A stretch of 7,148 bases of DNA, from assembly GCA_936928855.1 (NCBI GenBank), contig CAKZHZ010000027.1:1-7148 (forward strand), written 5' to 3'. Position numbers and translations under genes: made by a program. Below the pieces are notes generated by a model. That model was not told where the DNA came from. It searched no databases and saw nothing but the letters and a program-made list of their open reading frames with translations. Below are positions 6,158 through 7,148 of the stretch, in pieces. How positions within the stretch are numbered: the first letter of the stretch is position 1; the number at the start of each line of letters is the position of its first letter. This DNA is from an uncultured Polycyclovorans sp. Lineage in GTDB: Bacteria > Pseudomonadota > Gammaproteobacteria > Nevskiales > Nevskiaceae.

Positions 6158-6290
6158 CGCCTGAGCAGGTCGATTGCTGCACCGACATGGTGCGCGAATC
6201 CGCTGCTATGATCGATCGGTCGAAGGTGTGCACGACCGTGGGGCAGTGGGCCGCCCGGGGCGCACTTCGCTGGGGCCTTGGGGAGAAAAA
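6158..6290 (+). promoter_or_regulatory. pqiC-amt intergenic region with a weak promoter candidate
   Basis: This gap holds a TATGAT (6207-6212), one mismatch from the -10 consensus, but no convincing -35 at 16-18 bases. A short dyad, GCACC/GGTGC with a 5-base spacer, lies at 6179-6193. No T-run follows it, so it is not a clear terminator for pqiC. GGGGAG (6280-6285) followed by five As is a good ribosome binding site for the ATG at 6291. I looked for a sigma-54 motif, expected for nitrogen-regulated amt genes, and found none with proper spacing. No glnK-like gene is present. Confidence 0.35.
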
Positions 6291-7148
6291 ATGACTGCAA
6301 GACAGACTGGGCTGGCGCTGCTCTGCGCCCTGCCGGCTACCGCCGTGGCACAGGAGACGGCGTTCAGTGGTGCCGATACCGCGTGGATCCTGACCGCCAC
6401 CGCATTGGTGCTGTTCATGACCCTGCCGGGGCTGGCGCTGTTCTACGGCGGTCTGGTGCGCACCAAGAACGTGTTGTCGGTGCTGATGCAGTGCTTTGTC
6501 ATCACGGGTGTGGTGAGCATCCTGTGGCTGGTGGCGGGCTACAGTCTGGCGTTCAGCGGCGGCAATGCCTTTATCGGCGATCTTGGCAATTTCATGCTGG
6601 GCCGCATTGGCGAGGATACGCTGAGCGGCAGCATCCCCGAGTCATTGTTTGCGATGTACCAGATGACTTTCGCCATCATCACACCGGCGCTGGTGGTCGG
6701 GGGATTCGCGGAGCGCATCAAGTTTCCCGCCATGGTGTTGTTCTCGGCGCTGTGGCTGATGCTGGTCTATGTGCCGGTGACCCACTGGGTCTGGTCCAGT
6801 GAGGGGTGGCTGTTCAAGATGGGGCTGCTTGATTTCGCTGGCGGCACGGTGGTGCATGTCACCGCCGGGGTGGCGGCACTGGTGGCGGCGATGGTGCTGG
6901 GCTTCGGCGATGCGATTGCCTATGACCAGCTCGTCAAGCGCGTTTCTGGCGCCCATATCGACAAGACGTCGCGCTTCACCGACTGGGCGCTGCGGCCATT
7001 GAGCGACAAGCAGCTTCATTACGCGCTGGCCGACGTCACCCATCTGCGCGATGTCTACAAGCGCCTGACGGAAATGCTCGAGGAGCGCGGGCGCGCCCAT
7101 TGGGTGGCCGAGGAAATGGCCGTCCTGACCAGCCCGGACACGTACGAC
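6291..7148 (+). CDS. amt: Ammonium transporter N-terminal half, continuing in frame into ribonuclease D; open at window end
   Basis: The frame starts at ATG 6291 behind GGGGAG and stays open for 286 codons to the edge. Residues 1-21 are a signal peptide (LALLCALPATAVAQ). Residues 22 to about 204 are an Amt/MEP ammonium channel: TLPGLALFYGGLVRTKNVLS, then FAMYQMTFAIITPALVVGGF, AERIKF, and GGTVVHVTAGVAALVAA containing His189, the first pore twin-histidine. About five membrane segments are present; the second half with the other pore histidine should follow. Instead, from about residue 199 the sequence matches RNase D. A membrane channel interrupted between helices by a cytosolic exonuclease makes no structural sense, so the coding sequence is almost certainly a chimera. 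The Amt part is secure. Ammonium uptake cannot work with only this half. Confidence 0.85.
   Translation, partial: MTARQTGLALLCALPATAVAQETAFSGADTAWILTATALVLFMTLPGLALFYGGLVRTKNVLSVLMQCFVITGVVSILWLVAGYSLAFSGGNAFIGDLGNFMLGRIGEDTLSGSIPESLFAMYQMTFAIITPALVVGGFAERIKFPAMVLFSALWLMLVYVPVTHWVWSSEGWLFKMGLLDFAGGTVVHVTAGVAALVAAMVLGFGDAIAYDQLVKRVSGAHIDKTSRFTDWALRPLSDKQLHYALADVTHLRDVYKRLTEMLEERGRAHWVAEEMAVLTSPDTYD
6885..7148 (+). CDS. rnd: Ribonuclease D, internal fragment (runs off the window)
   Basis: In frame with the Amt portion, the sequence reads VAAMVLGFGDAIAYDQLV, HIDKTSRFTDWALRPLSDKQ, LHYALADVTHLRDVYKRL and HWVAEEMAVLTSPDTYD. This is the second half of the DEDD exonuclease domain of RNase D, a 3'-5' exoribonuclease that trims tRNA and other stable RNA. 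The YALAD segment is the Exo III motif, supplying the catalytic Tyr and Asp; SRFTDW and WVAEEM are family markers. The N-terminal part with Exo I (DTE) is absent, and the HRDC domain would lie beyond the edge. This wording is typical of alphaproteobacterial RNase D (from memory), unlike the gammaproteobacterial pqi genes. VAAMVLG fits both Amt and RNase D and marks the join. Confidence 0.82.

Noticed and set aside
6179..6193. GCACC/GGTGC hairpin as the pqi operon terminator
   Set aside because: Only 5 bp of stem and no poly-T tail.
6215..6290. Sigma-54 promoter upstream of amt
   Set aside because: GC-rich strings such as GTGCACGACCG and GGCGCACTTCGC resemble parts of the GG-N10-GC signature, but none has both elements with the right spacing.

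Overview
This GC-rich window has three parts. The core, about 1241-6900, is collinear and looks gammaproteobacterial. It holds a leftward family III CoA-transferase gene (1241-2569) and, divergent from it, a complete four-gene pqi operon: two single-domain PqiA membrane proteins, the triple-MCE protein PqiB and the lipoprotein PqiC (2700-6157). The operon is followed by the start of an ammonium transporter gene (from 6291). The pqi genes overlap by 4, 4 and 8 bases and should be co-translated. Together they specify an envelope-spanning PqiABC (MCE-type) lipid trafficking system.

The left flank, 1 to about 1140, is not a normal gene neighbourhood. It is a run of short pieces of unrelated proteins, about 50-240 bases each, on both strands: an ABC-transporter substrate-binding protein, an S41 (CtpA-type) protease, the N-terminus of MutY (minus strand), a possible UdgX/DUF4130-type piece, a possible flagellar hook protein piece, the C-terminus of sarcosine oxidase subunit alpha with the start of subunit gamma, and the C-terminal helix-turn-helix of a LuxR/FixJ response regulator. 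Nearly every piece lacks one or both ends, and several are joined in frame. The right edge repeats the pattern: the ammonium transporter runs in frame into the middle of ribonuclease D at about 6885-6903, where the sequence fits both families.

The simplest reading is a metagenomic or draft contig with chimeric assembly joins at short similar sequences. Some intruding pieces (SoxA/SoxG, the FixJ-like domain, the RNase D type) resemble alphaproteobacterial versions, unlike the core. A real rearrangement scar cannot be excluded from sequence alone.

I found no convincing undescribed system. The most interesting biology is the CoA-transferase: a tandem two-domain protein whose first domain has Ser where the catalytic Asp is expected, and whose second domain stops after about 83 residues. 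No tRNA, rRNA, CRISPR array, insertion sequence or integrase is visible.
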